Assembly: GCA_910575265.1 (NCBI GenBank)
Contig: CAJTEA010000004.1
Location: forward strand, 62,001-126,000
Source: Oscillospiraceae bacterium
GTDB lineage: Bacteria; Bacillota; Clostridia; Oscillospirales; Oscillospiraceae
Direction: 5' to 3'
Length of the DNA stretch: 64,000 nt
The notes under the pieces were generated by a model. It was given only the letters and a program-made list of their open reading frames with translations. It ran no database searches and was not told the DNA's origin. Made by a program: the position numbers and the translations under genes. Position 1 is the first letter of the stretch. The number at the start of each line of letters is the position of its first letter. This document shows, in pieces, positions 34,143 to 41,966 of this stretch.

Positions 34143-34493
34143 ATAAAAATAAACGTCCGGCAAAACATATACGGATTAGGGAAAAAGCATCTGATCATTT
34201 TTGGCTTTCTGGTTTTAGACTGTGTTTTAGGGTGCCCAATTTACAATTGTTTTGGCGTAACTTGCCCGGGATGCGGCTTGACCCGCGCATGGCTTTGCTT
34301 TTTATGTGGAGATTGGCACGGCGCGATTCACTATCATCTGTTCTTCTTTTTAGTCCCGATTTTCATTTTTCTATTTTCACATCGCGATCTATTTCCCAAA
34401 AGCCGTTTGATGGATTTCAGCTTGTCTGTGTTTGCCCTTTTGTTGGCCGTTTATCATTTGTGGCGGATTCAACAACCCTTCAGGAACATATAA
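34143..34493 (+). CDS. DUF2752 membrane protein without a standard start codon
   Basis: The open frame runs from a stop at 34125 to 34493. It encodes a small membrane protein with the DUF2752 signature CPGCGLTRAW after a hydrophobic first helix, then HYHLFFFLVPIFIFLF and a third helix. No ATG, GTG or TTG occurs before this conserved region. GGGGAAGGG at 34128-34136 is correctly placed for ATA at 34143 (or ATC at 34137), so a rare start codon, or a recently lost one, must be invoked. The TM2 gene follows by 20 bases; the two families often occur together. Confidence 0.65.
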   Translation: MKINVRQNIYGLGKKHLIIFGFLVLDCVLGCPIYNCFGVTCPGCGLTRAWLCFLCGDWHGAIHYHLFFFLVPIFIFLFSHRDLFPKSRLMDFSLSVFALLLAVYHLWRIQQPFRNI

Positions 34494-34513
34494 CGACAAA
34501 GGGAGAGATAAAA

Positions 34514-34849
34514 GTGACACAAGAAAAAACAGATATGTATGTAATGACAAACCAGAAATACCTTCCCGCGGAAAAGATTGTTTTTATCAAGCAAAAGCTT
34601 TTGGAAGCTGATGAAGCCAAATTTCAGTTGGTTTCCGCGGTGGAGTTTAAGGACCCAACAACAATCCTTCTGGTTTCCATATTTTTAGGCAGCCTGGGAA
34701 TTGACCGGTTTATGCTGGGCGAAACCGGTATGGGAATATTGAAGCTTCTCACACTGGGATGCTGCGGAATTTTGACAGTTATAGACTGGTTTTCTGTTCA
34801 AAAGAAGGCAAAGGAACTCAATTATAACAACCTTATGCTTGTGCTGTAA
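34514..34849 (+). CDS. TM2 domain-containing protein
   Basis: A 111-residue protein. A hydrophilic, Lys-rich N-terminal half is followed by a TM2 domain: two membrane helices around LGSLGIDRFMLGETG, with GILKLLTLGCCGILTVIDW. The start is GTG at 34514 with GGGAGA upstream; longer versions in this frame overlap the DUF2752 gene and are rejected. Probably coexpressed with the DUF2752 gene and controlled by the divergent Xre repressor. Function unknown. Confidence 0.82.
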   Translation: MTQEKTDMYVMTNQKYLPAEKIVFIKQKLLEADEAKFQLVSAVEFKDPTTILLVSIFLGSLGIDRFMLGETGMGILKLLTLGCCGILTVIDWFSVQKKAKELNYNNLMLVL

Positions 34850-34880
34850 GAGCTTGTTTCATATCTCAAGCTCTTTCTCT
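34848..34880 (+). terminator. terminator-like hairpin after the TM2 gene
   Basis: A 9-bp stem (34848-34856 with 34867-34875) overlaps the stop codon and is followed by a pyrimidine-rich TCTCT tract. Confidence 0.6.
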
Positions 34881-34930
34881 GGAGGGAACTTGTGCCGCGC
34901 GGCGGGTTCACGTGTGGCAGCTATGAATAG

Positions 34931-34968
34931 AACCGCCCCGGCGTCTATAGATTGACGCCAGGGCGGTT
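34931..34968. terminator. GC-rich hairpin between convergent TM2 and lipid kinase genes
   Basis: AACCGCCC plus GGCGTC pair with GACGCC plus GGGCGGTT across single mismatched bases. It lies 2 bases past the lipid kinase stop. No clean T run follows on the minus strand; a weak one follows on the plus strand. Confidence 0.55.
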
Positions 34969-34970
34969 TG

Positions 34971-35867
34971 TTATTCTCCGTGGATGATTCGCAGCGCTTT
35001 CTGACAGTTGGCCACCCGGTTGACCGGCTGGCTGCCGCCAAACTCCCCGTCCAGGGTCCAGGGAATGGGCTGGCCTCCGGTAAAGGTGAGGCTGCTGGCC
35101 TGGAACTGGACCAGCGCCCCGGAGCGGTCCGCTGGAGACAGGTTGACCAGGGCCTGAAGCCCATCGGTCAAATCGGCCAGGCTCAGAGGCTTTTTCACCA
35201 GCGTGACCTCAAACAGCCCGTCGTCCAGCACCACCCGCTCCACCTTGGGAGGCCGGATGCCGCCGATGGATTGGGAGTTGCTCACCATGCCAAAGTAGAA
35301 GTCGTCCTCCAGAATCTGGCCGTCGTACTCCACCTTCATGTGGTAAGGGGCTATGGTGGGCAGAGAGGCGATGCCCGCGAAGATGTAGGCCAGATGGCCA
35401 AAGGTATTTTTCAGCTCCTGGGGAGTGTCGTAAGCCACCTTGGTAAAGGCGCCGAAGGCGGCCACATAGATAAAGGGCCTGCCGTTGAGCCGGCCGATAT
35501 CGATGGGTTCGGACACACCGGTGCCCGCCGCCACCAGGGCGGCCTCTCTGGGCTTCCGGGGCAGGCGCAGGGTGGTGGCGCAGTCGTTGGTGGAGCCGAA
35601 GGGGATGTACCCCAGCGGGGGCGGGGCTTCCAGCTCCATCAGGCCGGACACCACTTCACTCAGGGTGCCGTCTCCCCCGGCGCAAATGACCCGGTCGAAC
35701 TGCCCGGCCAGCTCCCGGGCCGTCCGGGCCGCGTCCCCCTTGCACTGGGTGGGATAGGAGGTGGTAATCCACCCCGCCTTGGTAAACACATCCAGCACCT
35801 CCGCCAGCGCGTTTTTTACCTGACCGGTTCCCGAGGCGGGATTGTAGATAAAGAGCAGGCGGTCCAT
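34971..35867 (-). CDS. diacylglycerol kinase family lipid kinase
   Basis: A 298-residue DagK/YegS-type lipid kinase. Signatures: LFIYNPASGTG at the N-terminus, the nucleotide loop CAGGDGTLSEV, and PLGYIPFGSTNDCATTL. The likely role is phosphorylation of diacylglycerol or a related lipid in the cytoplasmic leaflet, feeding phospholipid recycling. The ATG at 35867 has GGAGGG upstream; the longer frame has none. Confidence 0.88.
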   Translation of the reverse strand: MDRLLFIYNPASGTGQVKNALAEVLDVFTKAGWITTSYPTQCKGDAARTARELAGQFDRVICAGGDGTLSEVVSGLMELEAPPPLGYIPFGSTNDCATTLRLPRKPREAALVAAGTGVSEPIDIGRLNGRPFIYVAAFGAFTKVAYDTPQELKNTFGHLAYIFAGIASLPTIAPYHMKVEYDGQILEDDFYFGMVSNSQSIGGIRPPKVERVVLDDGLFEVTLVKKPLSLADLTDGLQALVNLSPADRSGALVQFQASSLTFTGGQPIPWTLDGEFGGSQPVNRVANCQKALRIIHGE

Positions 35868-35901
35868 AGCAAAGCCCTCCGGACAATATGATATGAGTAC
35901 C

Positions 35902-35929
35902 ATTATAGGGGCGAAAACCAAAAAATCAA
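35902..35929 (-). promoter_or_regulatory. promoter of the lipid kinase gene
   Basis: Minus strand TTGATT (35924-35929), a 16-base spacer and TATAAT (35902-35907). Confidence 0.6.
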
Positions 35930-35979
35930 GATGGACGAAAAAACTTTATTCCTTCTTAACGCCTGCCTGCGGATAGGGC

Positions 35980-36008
35980 TTGCAACCAGATGGAAAAACG
36001 GGTAGAAT
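35980..36008 (+). promoter_or_regulatory. promoter of the azlCD-SDR unit
   Basis: TTGCAA (35980-35985), a 17-base spacer and TAGAAT (36003-36008). Confidence 0.65.
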
Positions 36009-36042
36009 AGAGCGAAATCGCTTTTTCGAGGTGTTTTGTCCC

Positions 36043-36756
36043 ATGAACCAAAAGACTCTGGCCGCCGCCTTTCCGGTGACCGTCCCTGTGCTGATGGGCT
36101 ATCTGGCCATCGGAATGGCCTTTGGTCTGATGCTCCAGTCCATCGGCTATGGAGTGGGCTGGGCCGCGCTGATGAGCCTGCTCATTTACGCTGGCTCAGG
36201 CCAGTATTTAGGGGTGTCTCTGCTGGCCGCCGGGGCCTCCCTGACCCAGGTGGCGTTCCTCACCCTGATGGTCAACTTCCGCCACCTGGTCTATGGCCTG
36301 TCCATGCTGGAGAAGTTCCGGGGGATGGGCCCGCGGAAGCTCTATATGATTTTCTCCCTCACCGACGAGACCTACGCCCTGCTTTCCTCCGCCAAAGCCC
36401 CGGAAGGGGTGGACGAGCACGATTTCTTTTTTCTGGTAGCGCTGCTGGACCAGAGCTACTGGGTGCTCGGCTCGGCCATCGGCTCCTTGCTGGGCTCCGC
36501 CCTGGGCTTCGACACCACGGGGGTGGACTTTGCCATGACCGCCCTGTTCCTGGTTATCGCCGTGGGCCAGTGGAAAAGCGCGGGGAGCCACCTCCCCGCC
36601 CTGCTGGGAGGCGCGGCTACCCTGGCCAGCCTGCTGGCCGCGGGAGCGGAGGACATGCTTCTGCCCGCCCTGGCGGTCATCGTGATTGCCCTGACGCTGC
36701 TCCGGCCCCGGCTGGACCCTGATTGGAATCGAGAGGAGGAGAAATCATGCCCTTGA
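36043..36756 (+). CDS. azlC: AzlC family branched-chain amino acid exporter subunit
   Basis: A 237-residue polytopic membrane protein of the LIV-E family; AzlC with AzlD exports branched-chain amino acids and analogues such as azaleucine. Signatures: IGMAFGLMLQSIGYGVGWAA, YAGSGQYLGVSLLAAGA and NFRHLVYGLSML. The ATG at 36043 follows GAGGTG; the earlier part of the open frame has no start signal. Its 3' end overlaps azlD by 10 bases, giving translational coupling. Confidence 0.93.
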   Translation: MNQKTLAAAFPVTVPVLMGYLAIGMAFGLMLQSIGYGVGWAALMSLLIYAGSGQYLGVSLLAAGASLTQVAFLTLMVNFRHLVYGLSMLEKFRGMGPRKLYMIFSLTDETYALLSSAKAPEGVDEHDFFFLVALLDQSYWVLGSAIGSLLGSALGFDTTGVDFAMTALFLVIAVGQWKSAGSHLPALLGGAATLASLLAAGAEDMLLPALAVIVIALTLLRPRLDPDWNREEEKSCP

Positions 36757-37082
36757 CGCCCGCTCAGACCCTGGCCGCCATCGCCGTTATGGCCGGGGTG
36801 ACCTTTCTGACCCGCGCGCTGCCCTTCCTCCTGTTTGACCGGGGGGACCACCCCCCCAAGCTGGTGCTCTACCTGGGCCGGGTCCTGCCCCCGGCGATCA
36901 TTGCCATGCTCATTGTATACTGCCTGAAGGGAGTCACCTTTCCCGCGCTTGGAGGCTGGGCGCCGCCTCTTATCGCGGGGCTGGCGGCGGTGCTTCTCCA
37001 CCTCTGGAAGGGCAACGACCTGATTTCCATCTTTGGGGCCACAGTCTTGTATATGGTGCTGGTCCAGGGAGTATTTGCGTAA
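36747..37082 (+). CDS. azlD: AzlD family branched-chain amino acid exporter subunit
   Basis: A 111-residue membrane protein, the small partner of AzlC. Signatures: VTFLTRALPFLLF and YLGRVLPPAIIAMLIVYC, with about four helices. The ATG overlaps the azlC end and is preceded by AGGAGG. An SDR gene follows after 14 bases. Confidence 0.92.
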   Translation: MPLTPAQTLAAIAVMAGVTFLTRALPFLLFDRGDHPPKLVLYLGRVLPPAIIAMLIVYCLKGVTFPALGGWAPPLIAGLAAVLLHLWKGNDLISIFGATVLYMVLVQGVFA

Positions 37083-37096
37083 AGGAGCGTTTTTCC

Positions 37097-37831
37097 ATGC
37101 CCAATGTACTGATTACCGGCGCGTCCCGGGGCATCGGGGCCGCCGCCGCCCGCCTGTTTGCCCGGAAGGGTTGGAACGTGGCGCTCAATTTCCGCTCCAG
37201 CCGGACTGAGGCCGAAGAACTGGCGCAGGAGCTGATTCAACAGGGCGTGAAAGCCGTCCCCATTCAGGCGGACGTATCCGACCCTGGTCAGGCGGAGCGG
37301 ATGGTACAAGAGGCGGATCGGCTCCTGGGCTCCCTGGACGCCCTGGTGTGCGGAGCCGGAGTGGCGCTGCCCCAGCAGCTGCTCACCGACACCACGGTTG
37401 ACCAGTGGCGCCGGGTGATGTCGGTGGACCTGGACGGCGTGTTTTACACCCTCCGGGCGGCAATTCCCGGCATGGTGCGCCAAAAGCGAGGGGCCATAGT
37501 GACCGTATCCTCTATGTGGGGGGTAACGGGCGGGTCCTGTGAAGCCCCCTACTCCGCCGCCAAGGCGGGAGTGATCGGCCTGACCAAGGCCCTGGCCAAG
37601 GAGCTTGGTCCCTCCGGCATCCGGGTGAACTGTGTGGCTCCCGGAGTGATCGCCACAGAGATGAACGCCCATCTCTCCGCGGACGACCTGGCCGCGCTGG
37701 AAGATGAGACCCCCCTGGGCCGGATTGGCAGTCCGGCGGAAGCGGCGGAAGCGATCTGTTTTCTGGCGTCGGACCGCGCTTCCTTCATAACCGGGCAGGT
37801 GCTCCGGGCGGACGGCGGCATGGTCGTGTAG
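37097..37831 (+). CDS. short-chain dehydrogenase/reductase, FabG-like
   Basis: A 244-residue SDR. NAD(P)-binding TGASRGIG at residues 7-14, the CGAGV element, catalytic Ser in VTVSSMWG, Tyr-Lys in YSAAKAG, and the C-terminal VLRADGGMVV match classical 3-oxoacyl-ACP reductases. It has no fatty-acid synthesis neighbours and sits in an azlCD transcript. A housekeeping FabG role is therefore not assured. Confidence 0.88.
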   Translation: MPNVLITGASRGIGAAAARLFARKGWNVALNFRSSRTEAEELAQELIQQGVKAVPIQADVSDPGQAERMVQEADRLLGSLDALVCGAGVALPQQLLTDTTVDQWRRVMSVDLDGVFYTLRAAIPGMVRQKRGAIVTVSSMWGVTGGSCEAPYSAAKAGVIGLTKALAKELGPSGIRVNCVAPGVIATEMNAHLSADDLAALEDETPLGRIGSPAEAAEAICFLASDRASFITGQVLRADGGMVV

Positions 37832-37894
37832 CGCATTCCAGGGGAAAAGCGGGAAGTTAAAAGAAATTTAACGAATATCCGCCGGAATTAACGG

Positions 37895-37923
37895 TTGTAA
37901 AAAGGACAGGAAATTGGTATAAT
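37895..37923 (+). promoter_or_regulatory. promoter for the DUF4015-like gene
   Basis: TTGTAA (37895-37900), a 17-base spacer and TATAAT (37918-37923) with TGG extended -10. Confidence 0.75.
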
Positions 37924-37988
37924 AAGCCGGCAAACAGCTGAGATCAGTGAAAAGTTTCCAGATATGGGAAAATTCCCGGAGGTGAGCC

Positions 37989-39083
37989 ATGAGTCGTTCT
38001 CACAGCGATGTCGGCGGTTACCGGGGCCGCAGAACCGTAACAGATATTTTGCGGTTGATTGCCATCGTCCTGGCGGTGGCGGTGGTCCTTGTGGTAGCCG
38101 GACTGTTTTTCCTGCAGCAATACATTGTATATACCGATGAAGGGCCCAAGCTTCAGCTCCCCTCCCTGTTCCAGCGGGAGGAGGGTCCGGACGGGTCTGT
38201 CTCCGTTCCTGAGCCGGGGAGCCTGAGCATTATTGAAGATGAGCCCAGCGGCAGTCAGTCAGAGCCTGACCAGGGCCAAGCGGAGGCGTCGGGTCTTGCC
38301 CTCCAGCTTTCTGTGAGTGAGGTGGTGAACGGCACCGCCGCCGCCCGGCTGGAGGAGGCGGGCGCCGACACCCTGATTCTGGAGGTCAAGGATCAGCTTG
38401 GGCGGCTGTCCTGGTACTCGGGGCAGGCCATCGCCCAGTGGTCGGGGGTCAACGGCCAGCAGGCGGCGGGCGACGCGCTGAAGGCCTGGAATCAGGGGGA
38501 TGTGTACACCGTCGCCCGGGTGCATTGCTTCCAGGACGACATGGTCCCCTATTACAACAACAACCTGGCCCTGCGCTGGGCGGGCTACGACTGGAACTGG
38601 CGGGACGACCTGGGCCTGCGGTGGACCAGCCCCGCTTTGGGGGAGGTCCGGGCCTACAACGCCGCCCTGTGCGGCGAGCTGGCCGCCATGGGCTTTGACG
38701 AGATCGTACTGGAGGAGTGTTATTTCCCCATCCAGGGCGGTTTGGAGAACATCCGCCGGGGCGAGTCTTATGAACCCAGCCGGTTCACCGCCCATCTGGA
38801 GGACTTCCTCACCCAGGCGCGGCAGGCGGTGGAGCCCTATGGCGCCAAAATTTCCCTGCGGGTAGGACAGGACACTCTCACCGGGGCGGAGAGCGCCAGC
38901 GGTATGACTGTCCAGCTGCTGGAGCGATACGCCTACCGTGTCTGGACCGGTCCGGAGGGCTATGAGGCACTGACGGGTGAGCTGTCCGACCGCGGAGTGA
39001 AGATCGTATCCCAGGCGGAGACAGACAGCTCCGTTTTCCAGGCGGTCATCCCGGACCAGACGTCTCCAACCCCGATTGTGTAA
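37989..39083 (+). CDS. membrane-anchored DUF4015-like putative glycoside hydrolase
   Basis: A 364-residue protein. One membrane helix (residues 22-45) is followed by a Ser/Pro/Glu-rich linker and an extracellular TIM-barrel-like domain. The domain has ADTLILEVKD near its start, VARVHCFQDD, and MGFDEIVLEECYFP, the last resembling the DUF4015/glycosyl-hydrolase-like barrel. Probable wall- or polysaccharide-related hydrolase; substrate unknown. The ribosome binding site GGAGGTGAG is strong and the gene stands alone. Confidence 0.75.
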   Translation: MSRSHSDVGGYRGRRTVTDILRLIAIVLAVAVVLVVAGLFFLQQYIVYTDEGPKLQLPSLFQREEGPDGSVSVPEPGSLSIIEDEPSGSQSEPDQGQAEASGLALQLSVSEVVNGTAAARLEEAGADTLILEVKDQLGRLSWYSGQAIAQWSGVNGQQAAGDALKAWNQGDVYTVARVHCFQDDMVPYYNNNLALRWAGYDWNWRDDLGLRWTSPALGEVRAYNAALCGELAAMGFDEIVLEECYFPIQGGLENIRRGESYEPSRFTAHLEDFLTQARQAVEPYGAKISLRVGQDTLTGAESASGMTVQLLERYAYRVWTGPEGYEALTGELSDRGVKIVSQAETDSSVFQAVIPDQTSPTPIV

Positions 39084-39092
39084 ACAGAATCA

Positions 39093-39126
39093 TTGACGCC
39101 CGGCTGTTGACACAGCCGGGCGTCAA
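39093..39126 (+). terminator. long hairpin after the DUF4015-like gene
   Basis: A perfect 14-bp stem (39093-39106 with 39113-39126) with a 6-base loop. The 3' flank has no real T run, so it may terminate weakly or protect the 3' end. Confidence 0.55.
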
Positions 39127-39226
39127 ATTCATGCTTGGAGCCAAAGACTTTTTTCGCGTAGAGACGGGGAATTTTTTCCCTGGATTGGGACATACTAGCG
39201 CCATCCAGAACAAGGAGGTTTTTCCA

Positions 39227-39382
39227 ATGAGCAAGCAGAAGACCAACAGGAAGCAGAGCCGGGATCTGCGGGGTTCCGCGCCCATCGCCGGACAGAACCG
39301 CACCGACACGGCCACCAACGCCCAGGACCCTATGGCCGACCCGCTGGAGATGCGGATGAAGCGGGAAGGACATGATATGTGA
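39227..39382 (+). CDS. 51-residue hydrophilic protein
   Basis: A small, highly charged protein beginning MSKQKTNRKQSRDLRG and ending RMKREGHDM, without hydrophobic segments and probably disordered. AAGGAGG lies 8 bases before the ATG. Codons upstream in the same frame lack a start signal. The size and Lys/Gln/Asn content recall small spore proteins, but no SASP signature is present. Confidence 0.55.
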   Translation: MSKQKTNRKQSRDLRGSAPIAGQNRTDTATNAQDPMADPLEMRMKREGHDM

Positions 39383-39617
39383 GAAACTGACAGGGAGTTT
39401 TCAAAACGTTTCGGGGTATTCACACTATATTCACAAAAAATTCCAGATTTGGTGAAGAACGGACCGGCCGTCTGTGGTACTCTATCCACAGGTCAAGAGA
39501 CCAGCGCGAAGTATACGCCCCACTGCCGCCCCGCAGGAATCCGCTCCGGCGCGGCAGACCAAAAACACCCGTTCGCGAACGGTTTATGATAATTGGAAGT
39601 CCCTCTCTCTTTTTCAG
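39383..39617 (+). other. intergenic region with three DnaA-box-like sites
   Basis: No gene is seen. GTATTCACA (39416-39424), ATATTCACA (39427-39435) and CTATCCACA (39482-39490) each match the TTATNCACA box at 8 of 9 positions on the same strand. Their spacings are 11 and 55 bases. Confidence 0.4.
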
Positions 39618-39654
39618 CAGGAACGCCCGCCGGCAGAACCGGCGGGCGTTCCTG
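39618..39654. terminator. perfect 16-bp hairpin after the sulfatase gene
   Basis: Arms 39618-39633 and 39639-39654 pair perfectly around a 5-base loop, 3 bases past the minus-strand stop codon. Neither strand has a following T run. Confidence 0.6.
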
Positions 39655-39657
39655 TGT

Positions 39658-41718
39658 CTATGCTCCGGTAATCATCCCGGCCCACTCCAGCACAAGCCGG
39701 TAGTAGTCGCAATCCAGAATGGTGCCGGAGTAGGCCACCCGGTTCTGCACCTCGGCCACCATACCGGCTACCTCCTCCAGGTCAGGCTCCTCCCCGTCCC
39801 AGCGGGTGAACTGGTCGGTGATGGAGTTGTAATAGCCCTCCCGGCTGATAAAGCTGTAGTTGGCGAAGATGACCAGCTCGTCGCTGTCGGACAGGATGTC
39901 CGAGCCCATGATGAGCCGGGAGTCGTAGTCCAGGCCAAAGAGGTTGGACAGGGTGGGCATCACGTCCAGGCTGGAGCAGTACTTGTCTACATGGACGGCG
40001 GTGCCCCGCATGTCGCCGCTCCAGAGGATGAGGGTGTTTTGGAAGATCTCAAACACCGGGTCCACCTCATGTCCAAACAGCTCGCTGTACTGCTCGTCAG
40101 TGAGGCCGTATGGGTAGTGGTCGGCGGACAGGACGATCACCGTATCGTTCAGCTTGCCCGCCGCCTCCAGCTGGTCCAGAAGGCTCTCCATGGCCAGCTC
40201 CAGCTCCATCTGGCAGGCCAGATAGCACCGCGCCTCCTCGCTGTAGGGCAAGTCAGCCACCGCGTCCCAGTGCCGGGCGGACATGGCGTTGCGCTCCCGG
40301 GTATAGGTGAGGTGCCCGCTGACCGTGAGGCAGTAGACCATAAACTTTTCCTCGTCGAGAAACATGGGGACGATTTTTTCCATCATCTCCAGGTCCGAGG
40401 GGGGCCAGACCCGCTCCAGCTCCAGACCCTGGCCGATGGCATAGTAGTCATAGCCCATGTTGGGGTGGGACCTGTCCCGGTCGTAGTAGTCATAGAGATA
40501 GTCGTGGAAGGCGAAGGTGGCATAGCCCTCCTTGCGGAACTGGTTGCCCAGGGCGAAGGGCATATAGTTGTCGGAGGACAGGGAGTAGCTCCACACTCCG
40601 GACTTGGGAATCAACCCGGTGGTGGTGACATACTCCCCGTCGGAGGTGGACACCCCCCACAGCGGGGTGTAGAAGTGGTCGAACACAAAGCCCTGGTGGG
40701 ACAGCCGCCACAGAGTTGGGGTGCGCTGGGGATCCATGGCCAGGGTGGAGAAGCCCTCCGCCACAATCCAGATCAGATTTTTGCCCTCGAAATACCCGGT
40801 CCACAGGTTCTCCGGGGTGGGTTCCCGCTGGGAGAACCACAGGTGGGCGCTTTTCAGCCCCTCGTCCTCCTCCTGCTCGATCAGGGTATCAAAGTCGATG
40901 GGCAAGGTGTGGTAGCCGGGGATCACCTCCGGGGAGAACACGCCGCCGGAGGGAGGAGGGTCATCCGGCGGAGGAAGGGTGGGCTCCAGATCGGGCGGGG
41001 CCCTGTCCGGCTCAGGCTCATCCTCGGTGAGAGGGTCATCCGGCTCAATGCCGAACAGCACACGCTTCAGCTCCAGCTGAGTCTGGGTAAACACGCCGAA
41101 GTTCTGCACCTCCAGCTCGGGGGTGGCGGTGCGGTAGTAGATATACCGCAAGGACAACACCCCTCCGCCGCACAGCAGCACCAGCCCCATGGAGAGAAGC
41201 TGAATCGAGGCGGCCATGACCGCCCAGCGGAGACGCCGGCCTTTGCCGGCGTCCTGATCGGGAATCAGCCGCCGCCGAAACATCCCGGCCAGCACGGTGG
41301 GCGCCGCCATCATCAAAATGGGAAACCAATTGGCCAACACCTCGCCAATCGCCATATCCCCAAAGGCGCCGGCCACCATGGCCATTTTGGTCAGGGAAAA
41401 AATGGTGAGAAAGGTCTTGAACAGGTGGTAATAGACCACCTGAGACCCGATCCACAAAGAAACCAGGGCGGTACACACCGGCAGCAGGACCCTTCCCCGC
41501 CGGACCGGCACCCCGCCGCACAGCAGCCCCAGCAGCAGAGCCACAGGCAGCGTGAACAGAAGCGTAAACACCGCGCCCGCCGGGGTGAGCGTGTGGAAGC
41601 AGTATACCTTTAGAAAAAGCTCCTCATAGTAGATGACCGCCAGAAAGAAAAGGGAGGGAGCGGCCAGCCGGGCCCAGCTCCGCCAGAGGGAGCCGGACGT
41701 TTTTGTCGTTTCACCCAC
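39658..41718 (-). CDS. LTA synthase family membrane sulfatase
   Basis: A 686-residue protein. About five N-terminal membrane helices (within residues 15-220) and a Pro/Asp-rich linker (near 235-255) precede an extracellular alkaline-phosphatase-fold domain. The metal region WIVAEGFS, the probable Thr nucleophile in SDGEYVTTTG, and VLSADHYPYG are visible. LtaS enzymes polymerise glycerol phosphate from phosphatidylglycerol. The start is GTG with GAGGAGG 9 bases upstream; a nearby ATG is out of frame. Exact polymer specificity cannot be told. Confidence 0.87.
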   Translation of the reverse strand: MGETTKTSGSLWRSWARLAAPSLFFLAVIYYEELFLKVYCFHTLTPAGAVFTLLFTLPVALLLGLLCGGVPVRRGRVLLPVCTALVSLWIGSQVVYYHLFKTFLTIFSLTKMAMVAGAFGDMAIGEVLANWFPILMMAAPTVLAGMFRRRLIPDQDAGKGRRLRWAVMAASIQLLSMGLVLLCGGGVLSLRYIYYRTATPELEVQNFGVFTQTQLELKRVLFGIEPDDPLTEDEPEPDRAPPDLEPTLPPPDDPPPSGGVFSPEVIPGYHTLPIDFDTLIEQEEDEGLKSAHLWFSQREPTPENLWTGYFEGKNLIWIVAEGFSTLAMDPQRTPTLWRLSHQGFVFDHFYTPLWGVSTSDGEYVTTTGLIPKSGVWSYSLSSDNYMPFALGNQFRKEGYATFAFHDYLYDYYDRDRSHPNMGYDYYAIGQGLELERVWPPSDLEMMEKIVPMFLDEEKFMVYCLTVSGHLTYTRERNAMSARHWDAVADLPYSEEARCYLACQMELELAMESLLDQLEAAGKLNDTVIVLSADHYPYGLTDEQYSELFGHEVDPVFEIFQNTLILWSGDMRGTAVHVDKYCSSLDVMPTLSNLFGLDYDSRLIMGSDILSDSDELVIFANYSFISREGYYNSITDQFTRWDGEEPDLEEVAGMVAEVQNRVAYSGTILDCDYYRLVLEWAGMITGA

Positions 41719-41757
41719 AACATACGCCTCCTCGCGGGTAGAAAATCGATTTTTCTT

Positions 41758-41786
41758 ATTCTACTGAATCCCATCCGGATTGTCAA
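41758..41786 (-). promoter_or_regulatory. promoter of the LTA-synthase-like gene
   Basis: Minus strand TTGACA (41781-41786), 17-base spacer, TAGAAT (41758-41763). Confidence 0.75.
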
Positions 41787-41874
41787 CCGGCGGCGTTCCT
41801 TCAGTTCTGTGTATTGGGTCGAAAAATAAACAAATAGAAGTATGTATTTTGTATGTATCCACCAAAGAATTTAC

Positions 41875-41903
41875 TTGAAAAAAGTGGAGGAATCTGATAT
41901 GAT
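41875..41903 (+). promoter_or_regulatory. promoter of the 172-residue gene and cstA
   Basis: TTGAAA (41875-41880), 17-base spacer, TATGAT (41898-41903) with TGA extended -10. A perfect DnaA-box match TTATTCACA lies just downstream at 41920-41928. Confidence 0.7.
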
Positions 41904-41966
41904 TACTCTGCTTCACAATTTATTCACAAAGTCCCGGACCGAGGGCCGGGGAAAGAGAGGAACGCT

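Noticed and set aside
34118-34513. N-terminal extension of the TM2 gene frame
   Set aside because: It overlaps the DUF2752 frame, which carries the conserved signature; the TM2 gene has its own GTG and ribosome binding site at 34514.
39416-39490. Replication origin
   Set aside because: Three imperfect DnaA boxes without dnaA/dnaN, a DNA-unwinding element or strand-switch in gene direction are not enough to call oriC.
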